A DNA stretch of 53,514 nucleotides from Bifidobacterium breve (GTDB lineage Bacteria > Actinomycetota > Actinomycetes > Nanopelagicales > Nanopelagicaceae): assembly GCA_945860275.1 (NCBI GenBank), contig CAMAPN010000006.1, forward strand, positions 1-53,514. Direction: 5' to 3'. Within the stretch, counting starts at the first letter, position 1. Each line of letters starts with the position of its first letter. The translations under genes were made by a program, and so were the position numbers. Shown piece by piece: positions 8,232 through 16,389 of this stretch. Under the pieces are notes generated by a model. It saw only the letters and a list, made by a program, of their open reading frames with translations. It was not told the origin of the DNA and did not search any database.

Positions 8232-10007
8232 ATGCGCACGCGATTGAAACCACTCACTCTAGTTTTCGCCTTATTTGTGGCACTTATGAGCACATCAAGT
8301 GCGCTCGCCGCCATTACCTACACGGTCGAATTTCGTGACCACTATGGCGTGACTGGTGGGCTGGAAAATTCCTACATATCTAGTGGAGTGCCAGGTTACA
8401 ACGTGCAAGGTGAGCGACTATGCACATCGCTATCTGATCCCAATTGTGCGATGACTGCAACAATCTTTGCAGTACTGCCGTATTGCCAGAGCGCAAGTGA
8501 GGCTAATTGTGTGGAGTCTCTCGCCGTCACCACGCCCCGGGTGAACTCAGGTGCAGCGACGTATCTGCGGACGGTAGGAAATAAAGTCTTTGAAGCAGAT
8601 CCAGCGAACGGATTACCTGCGGGAGCGAATTGGTCGCTCTTTGAGGTTCCGAGTCTAAAGAGCGCAGGATTGCACTCTACGTTTGGAGTAAAAGTTCGAG
8701 TAGAGCTTCAGAAGATTCCATTTGTTGGAGTGAAGGCAACCTCATTCTCTGCGATTGTTACGCCTTATGAGATCGGGACAACATCGGCAGCAGATAGCGT
8801 CCTTTCTAATTACATCAATCCGCTGGGACGTTCATCGATTAGAGGTACCGGGGGAGATATCAATTGCCTGTGGGTGAAATCCGGAGAGTGTGGTCGCGAG
8901 AAGGCATTCCCTGCAGATTCGACTGTGACACTCAAACTGCATATCGGAAATTACTTGACCTCGTGGTTGCATGGCAGATTGGCTGAGCCAACAGTTTCCA
9001 TCACACAACTTGATCAGCGACAAAACACGCTCACCGTCTCAGGTAAACCAGTTGTTGTACCTGGAGTGAAAGGCACGGCAAACACAGAGGTAATTCCAGG
9101 AAAGACTCCACTGCAAGATGGTGGCGGAATTAAATACGATTCGTCGCAAGATACGTCGTTAGAGCAATTTCTCTTCTTTGAGAAATTCTTTAATAAGAAG
9201 GCAACAGTCCTTGATGAAGTCTGGTCGTTTAGATCTTTAGGCCTCGAGTCTGTAGCAAGTTCTGCAGCGGATACCTTAGGCGTGGGTAATCCATTGGGAA
9301 GTATTTCGTCAGTCCTCGGCGGTGCTGCGGGCGGACTGGGCGGACTGGGCGGAGCAACCAACCCGCTGACTTCAGGTACGAAATCCATCAGCGATCTCAC
9401 TGGTCTTGGCGCGAGCGCTGCAAAATGTGTGCCTGAAGCTAGCCAAGTTGTGGGCGCGATTCTTGGCACCGATTCGGTGAGTTCCTTAATAGGTTTGGTA
9501 ACAACCAATGCGCTGACCTATGCAGCGGGACCGCCGAAATACAGCGATGGATTCTTAAATTACAAAGTGGCAGGCCTGCATCTGAATCCAGATAGCTCAA
9601 CCTTTCAAGGATCGTATGACCTCGTCATGAGCTCAAAGATTGCCCGATGCATTTATGGGTTTGAAGGCGCTGGGCCCTTATACGCGACCGTTTCAGTGGT
9701 CAATAGTGAAGGCGGCGAAACCACGCTAGCTACTGAAAGCGTAAAAGAAGAGGGTGGCTGGCTTCGTTTGAAAGCTCGCGGATTCACCTTCTCCTCGCCA
9801 ACGTTGAAAATTAAATTAAGTCAGGGTTCTCCAGCTGCGCCGGCGCAACCTGCGCAAACGGCAGAGCCGACAAAACCTTCAGCTGCCCAGTCTGCGCAAC
9901 CCACAAAGCCAGCAAAGCGAATTTCCATCACCTGTGTGAAGGGCAAAGTGGTGAAGAAAGTCTCCGGAACCACACCGAAGTGTCCTTCAGGATACGCAAA
10001 GCGGTAA
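8232..10007 (+). CDS. Large secreted protein with C-terminal Cys-pair motif, function unknown
   Basis: 591 residues. A classical signal peptide (basic MRTR, hydrophobic core, cleavage near ALA|AITY at about residue 26) precedes a mostly beta-like ectodomain with several paired cysteines in the first 110 residues, a Gly-rich turn (GGLGGLGG, about 375), an Ala/Pro/Thr/Lys-rich linker (about 535-565) and a C-terminal module of about 25 residues with ITCVKGK, a KKV strand and PKCPSGY before a basic end. I recall similar CVKGK...CPxGY tails on exported proteins of freshwater actinobacteria; if so it is a surface-retention or export tag. The ectodomain family was not recognised. ATG start, leaderless type. 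Confidence 0.65.
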   Translation: MRTRLKPLTLVFALFVALMSTSSALAAITYTVEFRDHYGVTGGLENSYISSGVPGYNVQGERLCTSLSDPNCAMTATIFAVLPYCQSASEANCVESLAVTTPRVNSGAATYLRTVGNKVFEADPANGLPAGANWSLFEVPSLKSAGLHSTFGVKVRVELQKIPFVGVKATSFSAIVTPYEIGTTSAADSVLSNYINPLGRSSIRGTGGDINCLWVKSGECGREKAFPADSTVTLKLHIGNYLTSWLHGRLAEPTVSITQLDQRQNTLTVSGKPVVVPGVKGTANTEVIPGKTPLQDGGGIKYDSSQDTSLEQFLFFEKFFNKKATVLDEVWSFRSLGLESVASSAADTLGVGNPLGSISSVLGGAAGGLGGLGGATNPLTSGTKSISDLTGLGASAAKCVPEASQVVGAILGTDSVSSLIGLVTTNALTYAAGPPKYSDGFLNYKVAGLHLNPDSSTFQGSYDLVMSSKIARCIYGFEGAGPLYATVSVVNSEGGETTLATESVKEEGGWLRLKARGFTFSSPTLKIKLSQGSPAAPAQPAQTAEPTKPSAAQSAQPTKPAKRISITCVKGKVVKKVSGTTPKCPSGYAKR

Positions 10008-10011
10008 GTGG

Positions 10012-11511
10012 TTAGCGCCTTGTAATTTGGCTGAGCGCATCCTCTGTTGCTGATTCAACGCCATCGCTTTGGATTTTTTCGAAGAAGTGCGTGACATCTG
10101 TCTTTAATCGAGTGAGAGCGTTTAATTCTTTTGTGAATATCCGCCCTTCACTGAAGAGCTGTTCCACAATGTATGCTGGTTTTTCTGCTTTCGCGCTGAG
10201 CCCTGCTAAGTATTCCAGCGCCGGATCTTTCATCGCGCGGGCAATGGGTCCAGGATCAAATCCTTGCGGTGGCGCGACGCACGCTAACCAAGCAGCGAGA
10301 ATGAGCGCCGTCAATGGAGTGGTATTTCCTGCCTTGCCATGAAAGAGGCTTGTTTGGGTGATCCGCGGTGGAAGTTTTATCGAACCATCAGAACCAATCC
10401 GCGCTGTTGTATCTGAAAGTACGGTGTTAGACCATCGCGAAAAAAGCTCTTCTATGTAGTGATCAGCATCAACTTGGCTTGGCATCGAAAAGGTAGGGAG
10501 CATCTCGTTTTTCATAAAGGCGCGCACGGCGCTCTCGATGTACGGAGTAAATCGCGCCTGCGGCACCGTTTCTTTTCCTGCCAACGCTCCCACGTAAGAC
10601 AGTAGGGAATGGGAACCATTAAGCAGGCGCAGCTTCATCGTTTCAAATCTGTCGACTTCGCTACTGAATAAGACCCCGGCATGTTCCCACGCTGGGCGAC
10701 CAGCGATGAAGTCATCCTCAAGCACCCACATCGAGAACTTCTCTGCTGGCACGGGTATTTCATCACGGACGCCAATTCGCTCTTGAACTAATAACCGGTG
10801 CCGTTCCTCGGTACTGGGAACAATTCGGTCAACCATCGAATTCGGAAATGATGTTGCCTCATTGATGTACTGCGCGAGCAGCAGTGCATCTGGAGGTGGG
10901 AGTTGGGCGGCGAATTCTAGGAGCACTCTCTTTGTGGTCGCACCATTTGATGTCAGATTATCGCAACTAACAATCGTGACTGCCCCTCGATGTGTTTGTG
11001 CACGTGCTAGTAACGCCTTAGCAAGTAATCCGATCACAGAGTGCGGCGTGGTGAGATCGTCGAGATCGTGGATGATTTCGCTACGTCGTTGATCGAGACC
11101 ACCAGTCTCGGTTGAATAGCAGTAGCCAGATTCGGTAATTGTGAGCGAGATGATTCGAGTGTGCTCATTGACGAGAAAAGCCATGACCTCCTCGAGCGCG
11201 CCCGGTCCACCAGAGGCGCCGACATGGATGCCCGGAATAAGGGTTCGTTCTGAATCTGGATGAATATCAACAACTGAGTAGAGGAAATCTTGCGCTGCTA
11301 GTTCGTGTGCTGCTGTCGAACTGCGCAGTGAATAACCATAAATTCCCCAGTCGCCGCCAGAGTGGGCCACAGCTTGCGCGGTATGGACTGCAAAATGCGC
11401 GCGATGGAAATTCCCCAAACCAATGTGAACTATTCCAAGCTTTGGCGCCTTACTTAAAATTGTGGCAGAGCCAGGTGCACTTTCCTTGGTTAACCTCACC
11501 ATGTTTGTCAC
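10012..11511 (-). CDS. Mannitol/fructuronate-type NAD-dependent reductase (UxuB-like)
   Basis: About 499 residues, typical for the polyol-specific long-chain dehydrogenase family. The N-terminal Rossmann motif GIVHIGLGNFHRAH is at about 26-39, and the catalytic Lys lies in KLRLLNGSHS in the second half. In its usual role the UxuB enzyme interconverts D-fructuronate and D-mannonate. It is directly downstream of the mannonate dehydratase-like gene: GTG at 11511 overlaps that stop codon (GTGA), so these are two consecutive steps of hexuronate breakdown. TTG 11514 and ATG 11502 are alternative starts. Mannitol or arabinitol dehydrogenase activity remains possible, but the neighbour favours mannonate. 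Confidence 0.85.
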   Translation of the reverse strand: MTNMVRLTKESAPGSATILSKAPKLGIVHIGLGNFHRAHFAVHTAQAVAHSGGDWGIYGYSLRSSTAAHELAAQDFLYSVVDIHPDSERTLIPGIHVGASGGPGALEEVMAFLVNEHTRIISLTITESGYCYSTETGGLDQRRSEIIHDLDDLTTPHSVIGLLAKALLARAQTHRGAVTIVSCDNLTSNGATTKRVLLEFAAQLPPPDALLLAQYINEATSFPNSMVDRIVPSTEERHRLLVQERIGVRDEIPVPAEKFSMWVLEDDFIAGRPAWEHAGVLFSSEVDRFETMKLRLLNGSHSLLSYVGALAGKETVPQARFTPYIESAVRAFMKNEMLPTFSMPSQVDADHYIEELFSRWSNTVLSDTTARIGSDGSIKLPPRITQTSLFHGKAGNTTPLTALILAAWLACVAPPQGFDPGPIARAMKDPALEYLAGLSAKAEKPAYIVEQLFSEGRIFTKELNALTRLKTDVTHFFEKIQSDGVESATEDALSQITRR

Positions 11512-12725
11512 CAATCTGTGACTGTGCCATCGAGTGATCTCGCATATGGCAGGTAGGCCGGAGCATAGGGGAATTTCGCAGCAGCTTTCTCATCAAATTC
11601 CACGCCTAAACCTGGGTTATCTCCGGGATGAAGGTATCCATCTTTCAATGTGTAGCTGGAGTGGAAGACCTCACTTACGAGTGGGTCGTAACCCATGAAT
11701 TCTTGGATTCCCAGATTTGGCGTGGAGAGATCGACGTGCAAAGAGGCGGACATGGTGATTGGTGAAATGTCAGAGGGTCCATGTGGGCCGAACTTGATTC
11801 CATAGAGAGCGGCAAGATCGAAAATTCTTCGCGCATGCGAGATTCCACCTGCATGCATCACCGAACAACGGACATAGTCGAGCTGTTGATTGATGATGAG
11901 ATCTTTAAAATCCCAAATTGTGTTAAATACTTCACCAATTGCCAGTGGAATTGTGGAGTGTTCTCGAATCAGCTTTAACGCCTCCTGATTCTCTCCAGGA
12001 GTGACATCTTCGAGCCAGAATAATCCAAAGGGTTCAAGTGATTTACCAAGTTGTGCTGCTTGAATCGGAGTGAGGCGATGATGGGCATCATGCAACAGTT
12101 CGATATCTGGTCCTACGTGCTCACGTGCGGCTTCGATTACTTTTGGTACGTGCCGTAGATATTTTCCGGAGTCCCACATTTCAAGTTTTGGATACGCACC
12201 ACGTGTTGCTGGTTCATAACCTCCAACTCCCTGCGTGACGCCATAAACCGAATCTAAACCTGGAACTCCACTTTGAACGCGAAGCGCCTTGAAGCCTCGA
12301 GCTAAGTTCACATCGAGGGCATCTTTGAGCGCAGGTATATCCCAGCCAACGGTGTGGGTGTAGGTCAGAATCTTTTCGCGGACTGCGCCGCCTAGTAATT
12401 GATAGACGGGGCGATTAACAGATTTACCTTTGACATCCCAGAGCGCTAAGTCCACTCCACCTATTGCCGCCATGGTCACCGGGCCACGACGCCAGTAAAC
12501 GCCGCGATAGAGAAATTGCCAAATATCTTCGATGCGATCAGGGTCGAGCCCAATTAAGAGCGGGGCTACGTGATCTTGTAGATACGAGGCAACGGCCAGC
12601 TCACGTCCATTGAGTGTTGCATCGCCCCAACCGACTAAGCCATCGCTAGTGGTTACTTTGATGGTGACAAAATTCCGACTTGGGCTACAGACAATTACAT
12701 CTACTTTTTCGATCCTCGAAGTCAT
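11508..12725 (-). CDS. manD: D-mannonate dehydratase-like enolase-superfamily enzyme
   Basis: 405 residues; dehydrates D-mannonate to 2-keto-3-deoxy-D-gluconate in ManD orthologues. Metal ligands D213 (LLHDAHHRLTP), E239 (FWLEDVTP) and E265 (AIGEVFN) and catalytic H315 (GPHGPSD) are all present, and the ManD-type 150-180 loop with a conserved Tyr is retained. ATG 12725 is chosen because GGAGGT lies seven bases upstream; the in-frame TTG further out falls on that ribosome site. It overlaps uxuB-like 10012-11511 by four bases. The exact subgroup (high-activity mannonate versus gluconate or promiscuous) cannot be told by eye. Confidence 0.8.
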   Translation of the reverse strand: MTSRIEKVDVIVCSPSRNFVTIKVTTSDGLVGWGDATLNGRELAVASYLQDHVAPLLIGLDPDRIEDIWQFLYRGVYWRRGPVTMAAIGGVDLALWDVKGKSVNRPVYQLLGGAVREKILTYTHTVGWDIPALKDALDVNLARGFKALRVQSGVPGLDSVYGVTQGVGGYEPATRGAYPKLEMWDSGKYLRHVPKVIEAAREHVGPDIELLHDAHHRLTPIQAAQLGKSLEPFGLFWLEDVTPGENQEALKLIREHSTIPLAIGEVFNTIWDFKDLIINQQLDYVRCSVMHAGGISHARRIFDLAALYGIKFGPHGPSDISPITMSASLHVDLSTPNLGIQEFMGYDPLVSEVFHSSYTLKDGYLHPGDNPGLGVEFDEKAAAKFPYAPAYLPYARSLDGTVTDW

Positions 12726-12732
12726 AAGTAGC

Positions 12733-12738
12733 ACCTCC
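12733..12738 (-). promoter_or_regulatory. Ribosome binding site GGAGGT for manD
   Basis: GGAGGT seven bases before ATG 12725; it decides the start codon and shows that this gene, unlike its divergent neighbour, uses a leadered mRNA. Confidence 0.7.
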
Positions 12739-12793
12739 AAATTTTGGAATTATTGATAACAGAGAGATTCTTTCACACTGGACGAGGGCGGTA

Positions 12794-12799
12794 TACCCT
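12794..12799 (+). promoter_or_regulatory. -10 hexamer TACCCT of a leaderless promoter
   Basis: TACCCT, spacer TGCCGC, ATG at 12806. Identical spacer to the response regulator promoter at 4915-4920. Confidence 0.5.
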
Positions 12800-12805
12800 T
12801 GCCGC

Positions 12806-13852
12806 ATGACCTTGAATCAGGAGCTAGCCATTGGCACACATCAGGCATTTGTGATTCACGGGAAGTGCAATGGCGCAATAATTGAGATGCCGCTGGAGGC
12901 GCCTGGCGCTGATGAGATTCGAGTAAAGGTCGCATACGTTGGAATTTGTGGCTCTGATTTACATTATTACTTCGAAGGTGCCAATGGCAGCTTTGCTATC
13001 AATGAACCTTTGATACCAGGCCATGAGATTTCCGGGCACATCGATGTCGATCCACTGGGCGAGTTCTCCGTCGGATCAGCTGTTTCAATCTTTCCCGCTC
13101 AATCAGGAAGGGCAATTGCAGGCTTAGAAGATCGACCGCACTTGTGGCATGGAGTCAGATACATGGGCAGCGCTGCCACCACTCCACATACACAAGGCGG
13201 AATGGCGCAATTCATCAATGTGAAACGAACGATGGTTAAGTTACTGCCGGAGGGCGTCACCCCGTCTATCGGTGCGCTTGCCGAGCCACTTGCTGTAGCG
13301 CTACATGGTGTGAATCTTACTGGCAACCTCAGTGGAAAAAAAGTTTTGGTGTCAGGCTCTGGACCAATTGGCTTACTCTCAATTGTTGCGGCACGTAGCG
13401 CTGGCGCCGAAAGCATCACTGCGACTGATCTCTTTGATGAAGCGCTAGAGCGCGCTCGACTAGTTGGAGCTGATTCGACGATTAACGTTGGGGTTGAATC
13501 GCTTCCAGAGAATTCATTTGACGTTGTACTTGAATGTAGTGGTAGCGCGCGTGCAGTAAATAGTGCGATTGCTGCCGCACAACGTGGTGGCGTGATTGTC
13601 CAGGTCGGAATGTTGGGTTCTGGGGCGCACCCAATCGATTTTGGCGCGATAGTGACCAAAGAGTTACGAGTGAACGGCGCATTCCGATTCAATGAAGAGA
13701 TGGAACAGGCGCTAACACTTTTACAAGAATCTCCGGCTTTAGAAAAGTGTATTAGTCACACATTTGGTTTCACTGAAGTTCTTCAAGCGTTTGAGATGGC
13801 AAAAGATGCTAAAAATTCGGCGAAGGTGCTAGTCAAGTTTTCGACTGATTGA
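12806..13852 (+). CDS. Medium-chain polyol dehydrogenase, L-idonate 5-dehydrogenase-like
   Basis: 348 residues of the zinc alcohol dehydrogenase superfamily. Catalytic zinc ligands are visible: Cys in VGICGSDLHYY and the His-Glu of PGHEISG, with a Glu in LAEPLAV. The Rossmann motif SGSGPIGLL follows near residue 185. The segment YMGSAATTPHTQGG is the part that resembles L-idonate 5-dehydrogenase. The structural zinc loop (about residues 97-115) carries none of the usual four cysteines, so that site is lost. Likely NAD-dependent oxidation of a sugar acid or polyol; divergent from manD/uxuB, which fits a shared sugar-acid role. Substrate uncertain. Confidence 0.75.
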   Translation: MTLNQELAIGTHQAFVIHGKCNGAIIEMPLEAPGADEIRVKVAYVGICGSDLHYYFEGANGSFAINEPLIPGHEISGHIDVDPLGEFSVGSAVSIFPAQSGRAIAGLEDRPHLWHGVRYMGSAATTPHTQGGMAQFINVKRTMVKLLPEGVTPSIGALAEPLAVALHGVNLTGNLSGKKVLVSGSGPIGLLSIVAARSAGAESITATDLFDEALERARLVGADSTINVGVESLPENSFDVVLECSGSARAVNSAIAAAQRGGVIVQVGMLGSGAHPIDFGAIVTKELRVNGAFRFNEEMEQALTLLQESPALEKCISHTFGFTEVLQAFEMAKDAKNSAKVLVKFSTD

Positions 13853-13864
13853 GCAGATCTGCGG

Positions 13865-14581
13865 TTACCCGCTATTTAAGTTGCCAATCAAGTAGCTGGC
13901 CAATTGTTGTTCTGGTTTTTCTTTGCCACCATGCTCTGAGGTGAATCCAGCAGTGCCATCCTGGCCGCAGAGCGCCTTGATCACGACTGCACCTCCTGGA
14001 TGCTTATCTATCCATTGCGTGAGGTCATACACCTTGCCATTAACAGCGCTCCAACAATCCTCCGGAGAATTATGCAATGCAACTTCACTCATCGAAATTG
14101 TCCCCGCTGCTGTCCCGGAGGAGACTTCTTGCCCACCTGCAATCCGTGATTTCCATACTGCCTCAGCTCCAGTATGGCCAGTAAGTATCGATAGTCCGAT
14201 GACGATTAAGCCAACAACGGTAGCTATAACTCCAAGGGGATTCACTTTTTCGTTTTGGGTTTTCTTCCAATGCCGAATGAGCAATGAAGTGACGAGCAAG
14301 AAAATGAGTGCGGAAAAAAAAAGATAAGTGCCGAGATCGGAATGTCGCTGCGGCAATCCAACCCGCTCAGCAAGGGCCTCGCCAGATTGTCTAGCGATGA
14401 AAGTTGCAAGCGTTCCGAGGAGGACGCCAATGCCGCTCAGGGTTAAATAGCGCTTACCAGTTCTTGGTATCCAGATGGCAGCAAGCACACCAATTACAGC
14501 CAGGGGCAAAAGTACGACCGCGAAGTGAACGATTAATGGGTGAAGTGGCAGCCCAGCAACTGTGTCAAAGAGCGATTCCAC
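13865..14581 (-). CDS. DUF2231-type membrane domain fused to a cytochrome b5-like heme domain
   Basis: 238 residues. The N-terminal part (about 1-140) has four hydrophobic helices and begins with GLPLHPLIVHFAVVLLP, the signature of DUF2231 membrane domains. A short linker leads to a cytochrome b5-like domain (about 160-235) with the axial His in IDKHPGG and a second candidate His in TSEHGG, plus the VNGKVYDLTQW strand typical of b5 folds. This suggests a membrane electron-transfer protein; orientation and partner are unknown. GTG start, TTTAAT six bases upstream. It converges on the dehydrogenase at 12806-13852 with a 12-base gap. Confidence 0.75.
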   Translation of the reverse strand: MESLFDTVAGLPLHPLIVHFAVVLLPLAVIGVLAAIWIPRTGKRYLTLSGIGVLLGTLATFIARQSGEALAERVGLPQRHSDLGTYLFFSALIFLLVTSLLIRHWKKTQNEKVNPLGVIATVVGLIVIGLSILTGHTGAEAVWKSRIAGGQEVSSGTAAGTISMSEVALHNSPEDCWSAVNGKVYDLTQWIDKHPGGAVVIKALCGQDGTAGFTSEHGGKEKPEQQLASYLIGNLNSG

Positions 14582-14654
14582 ACGATTATTAAATCAGAGG
14601 CTGACCGTGAATTACTGCAGATTCTTCCGATTGTTGAAATCATAAGAAGTGAGA

Positions 14655-14660
14655 TAGATT
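14655..14660 (+). promoter_or_regulatory. -10 hexamer TAGATT of a leaderless promoter
   Basis: TAGATT, six bases, GTG at 14667. A possible -35 TTGTTG lies about 18 bases further upstream. Confidence 0.5.
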
Positions 14661-14666
14661 GGGTTC

Positions 14667-15572
14667 GTGAGAGCAGTTATCTCAGCTGAGAATCTAACGA
14701 AAAAGTATGGCGATTTAGTCGCGGTAGATCATGTGACCTTTGATATCCCTGCAGGGGCTATTACGGGCTTTGTTGGCCCAAATGGTGCCGGAAAGACCAC
14801 AACGATTCGTATGCTCTTGGGATTGGTTAAACCCTCAGCGGGTAGCGCTCGAATATTAGAACACCCGATCTCTGAACCTGAAACATATCTGCCTTTTGTA
14901 GGCGCGATGATCGAAGGGCCTGCCTTCTATCCTGCGCTCTCCGGGCGAGAGAATCTACGGGTGCTCGCGCGGCTGGGCGACTTTCCCTATGAGCGAGTGG
15001 AGGAACTCCTGGAATTAGTCGGCCTTGCAGATCGTGCCACCTCGAAATTCAAAACCTATTCACTCGGCATGAAACAACGGCTCGGAATTGCTGCAGCGCT
15101 ATTGCCGCAGCCGAAGGTCTTGATTCTTGATGAACCGGTCAATGGTCTTGATCCTGCAGGCATTCACGAAGTGCGAAATTTGCTTCGATCACTTGCTGAT
15201 TCAGGAATCTCCATCTTCGTCTCGTCGCACATCTTGAGCGAGTTAGAGGTCATTGCCGATCACCTTGTCGTTGTTGATCACGGAAAGGTGCTTTTTCAAG
15301 GCGCCACCAAAGATCTTCTTGCGGCACATAAGCCGCGCCTTGCGGTGCGCGGCAGTAACGCATCAGATCTCAAGAGTGTGCAGGAGCTTGCTTTTGCAGC
15401 AGGTTTTCCAGGGGAGATTATTGGCGATCAATTAGTCATCATGGCGCCAGAGAGTTTTGCCGGAGAGTTAAATAAGGCTGCCTTTGATAAGGGGATTGTC
15501 CTTACCCTCTTGCAAGTAACTCGCCCCACTTTGGAAGAGAGCTTCTTTGAGATCACAGGGGGAGAGAAATGA
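14667..15572 (+). CDS. ABC-2 type exporter, ATP-binding subunit
   Basis: 301 residues. Walker A GPNGAGKTT near residue 38, signature YSLGMKQRLG near 133, Walker B VLILDEPVNGLDP near 155 and the switch His in SSHILSELE. The C-terminal 80 residues form the accessory domain usual in BcrA/CcmA-like ATPases that pair with ABC-2 permeases. GTG start from a leaderless-type promoter. The stop overlaps the ATG of the permease gene, so the two make one transporter. Substrate unknown; such pairs often export peptides, lipids or drugs. Confidence 0.9.
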   Translation: MRAVISAENLTKKYGDLVAVDHVTFDIPAGAITGFVGPNGAGKTTTIRMLLGLVKPSAGSARILEHPISEPETYLPFVGAMIEGPAFYPALSGRENLRVLARLGDFPYERVEELLELVGLADRATSKFKTYSLGMKQRLGIAAALLPQPKVLILDEPVNGLDPAGIHEVRNLLRSLADSGISIFVSSHILSELEVIADHLVVVDHGKVLFQGATKDLLAAHKPRLAVRGSNASDLKSVQELAFAAGFPGEIIGDQLVIMAPESFAGELNKAAFDKGIVLTLLQVTRPTLEESFFEITGGEK

Positions 15573-16360
15573 TTCGCGTCTTCCGCTCAGAGTGGCGCAA
15601 ACTTCGCCGGCCGACGCTCTTTGCTGGCACGTTAGGAATAGTTTTTGGCTTGAGCGTTCTGATTACCTCACTTCTCTTCATACTCCTTGATGGTGAAGGT
15701 GGCAATGGCCCACGTGGACGTATCATCACTCGAGATACGTTGGCGCTGCCTAGCGGTCTGTACTTGGGTTTTACGAACTTCGCTGGCTTACTCGGAACGA
15801 TTGCACTTTCAGTCTTTGCTGCACAAACCGCGCTCGAATACACCAATGGAACGCTGCGCAATCTGCTTGTCCGCCAACCAAAACGACTTGTACTTCTAGC
15901 AGGCAAACACCTGTCCATGTGTAGCTTCGCTCTACTCACAGTTCTGGTTAGTGCAATCGGAAGCATCGGTATCTCACTCGCACTCGCAGGAACAAAGAAC
16001 GTCAATACCGACGCTTGGTTTACCAGTGAATCTTTTGAGTTGTTCTACTCAAACTTAGGAAACGTTTATCTCTCCGCGATTGCCTACGGCACTGTGGGAA
16101 TGGCAGTAGGCATTATCTTGCGCTCACCTATATCGTCGATTGCTATCTCTCTTGCTTGGATCCTCATCCTGGAAGGCATTCTCTCGTTCACGGTCGATGG
16201 GCTCGATAAGTGGCTCCCTGGGCAGCTAATGAGCCTGATTGCCGAGAGCTCTAATTCCGACATCAGCTACACCTATGCTCTAGTCGGCACCGCGATTTAT
16301 TTGACCATTTTTGGTGGTATTGCGACCACGCTATTTCTGAAGCGAGACGTCTCTAACTAG
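15569..16360 (+). CDS. ABC-2 type exporter, membrane subunit
   Basis: 263 residues with six predicted membrane segments (first near 18-38, last near 238-258) and the RNLLVRQPKR cytoplasmic loop that follows the second helix in ABC-2 permeases. ATG overlaps the ATPase stop (ATGA), so it is co-translated and is the second half of the exporter. The stop codon lies inside the inverted repeat at 16339-16372. Substrate not determinable. Confidence 0.85.
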   Translation: MIRVFRSEWRKLRRPTLFAGTLGIVFGLSVLITSLLFILLDGEGGNGPRGRIITRDTLALPSGLYLGFTNFAGLLGTIALSVFAAQTALEYTNGTLRNLLVRQPKRLVLLAGKHLSMCSFALLTVLVSAIGSIGISLALAGTKNVNTDAWFTSESFELFYSNLGNVYLSAIAYGTVGMAVGIILRSPISSIAISLAWILILEGILSFTVDGLDKWLPGQLMSLIAESSNSDISYTYALVGTAIYLTIFGGIATTLFLKRDVSN

Positions 16361-16372
16361 ACGTCTCGCTTC
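16339..16372. terminator. Bidirectional hairpin between convergent genes
   Basis: Perfect 14-bp inverted repeat (GAAGCGAGACGTCT, loop of six, complement) spanning the stop of the ABC permease and sitting 18 bases before the stop of the 5'-nucleotidase on the other strand. There is no long T run, so it is a hairpin-type ending or mRNA stabiliser rather than a textbook intrinsic terminator. Confidence 0.6.
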
Positions 16373-16389
16373 GATTCGGTCAGGAACTA

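Noticed and set aside
9330-9353. GGACTGGGC tandem units
   Set aside because: Coding repeat for a Gly-Leu-Gly turn; no sign of wider repeat.
9014-9508. 164-codon Pro-rich open frame on -
   Set aside because: Antisense of the Gly-rich part of the secreted protein; composition explained by that strand.
13099-13692. 197-codon open frame on -
   Set aside because: Antisense of the medium-chain dehydrogenase, which has clear motifs.
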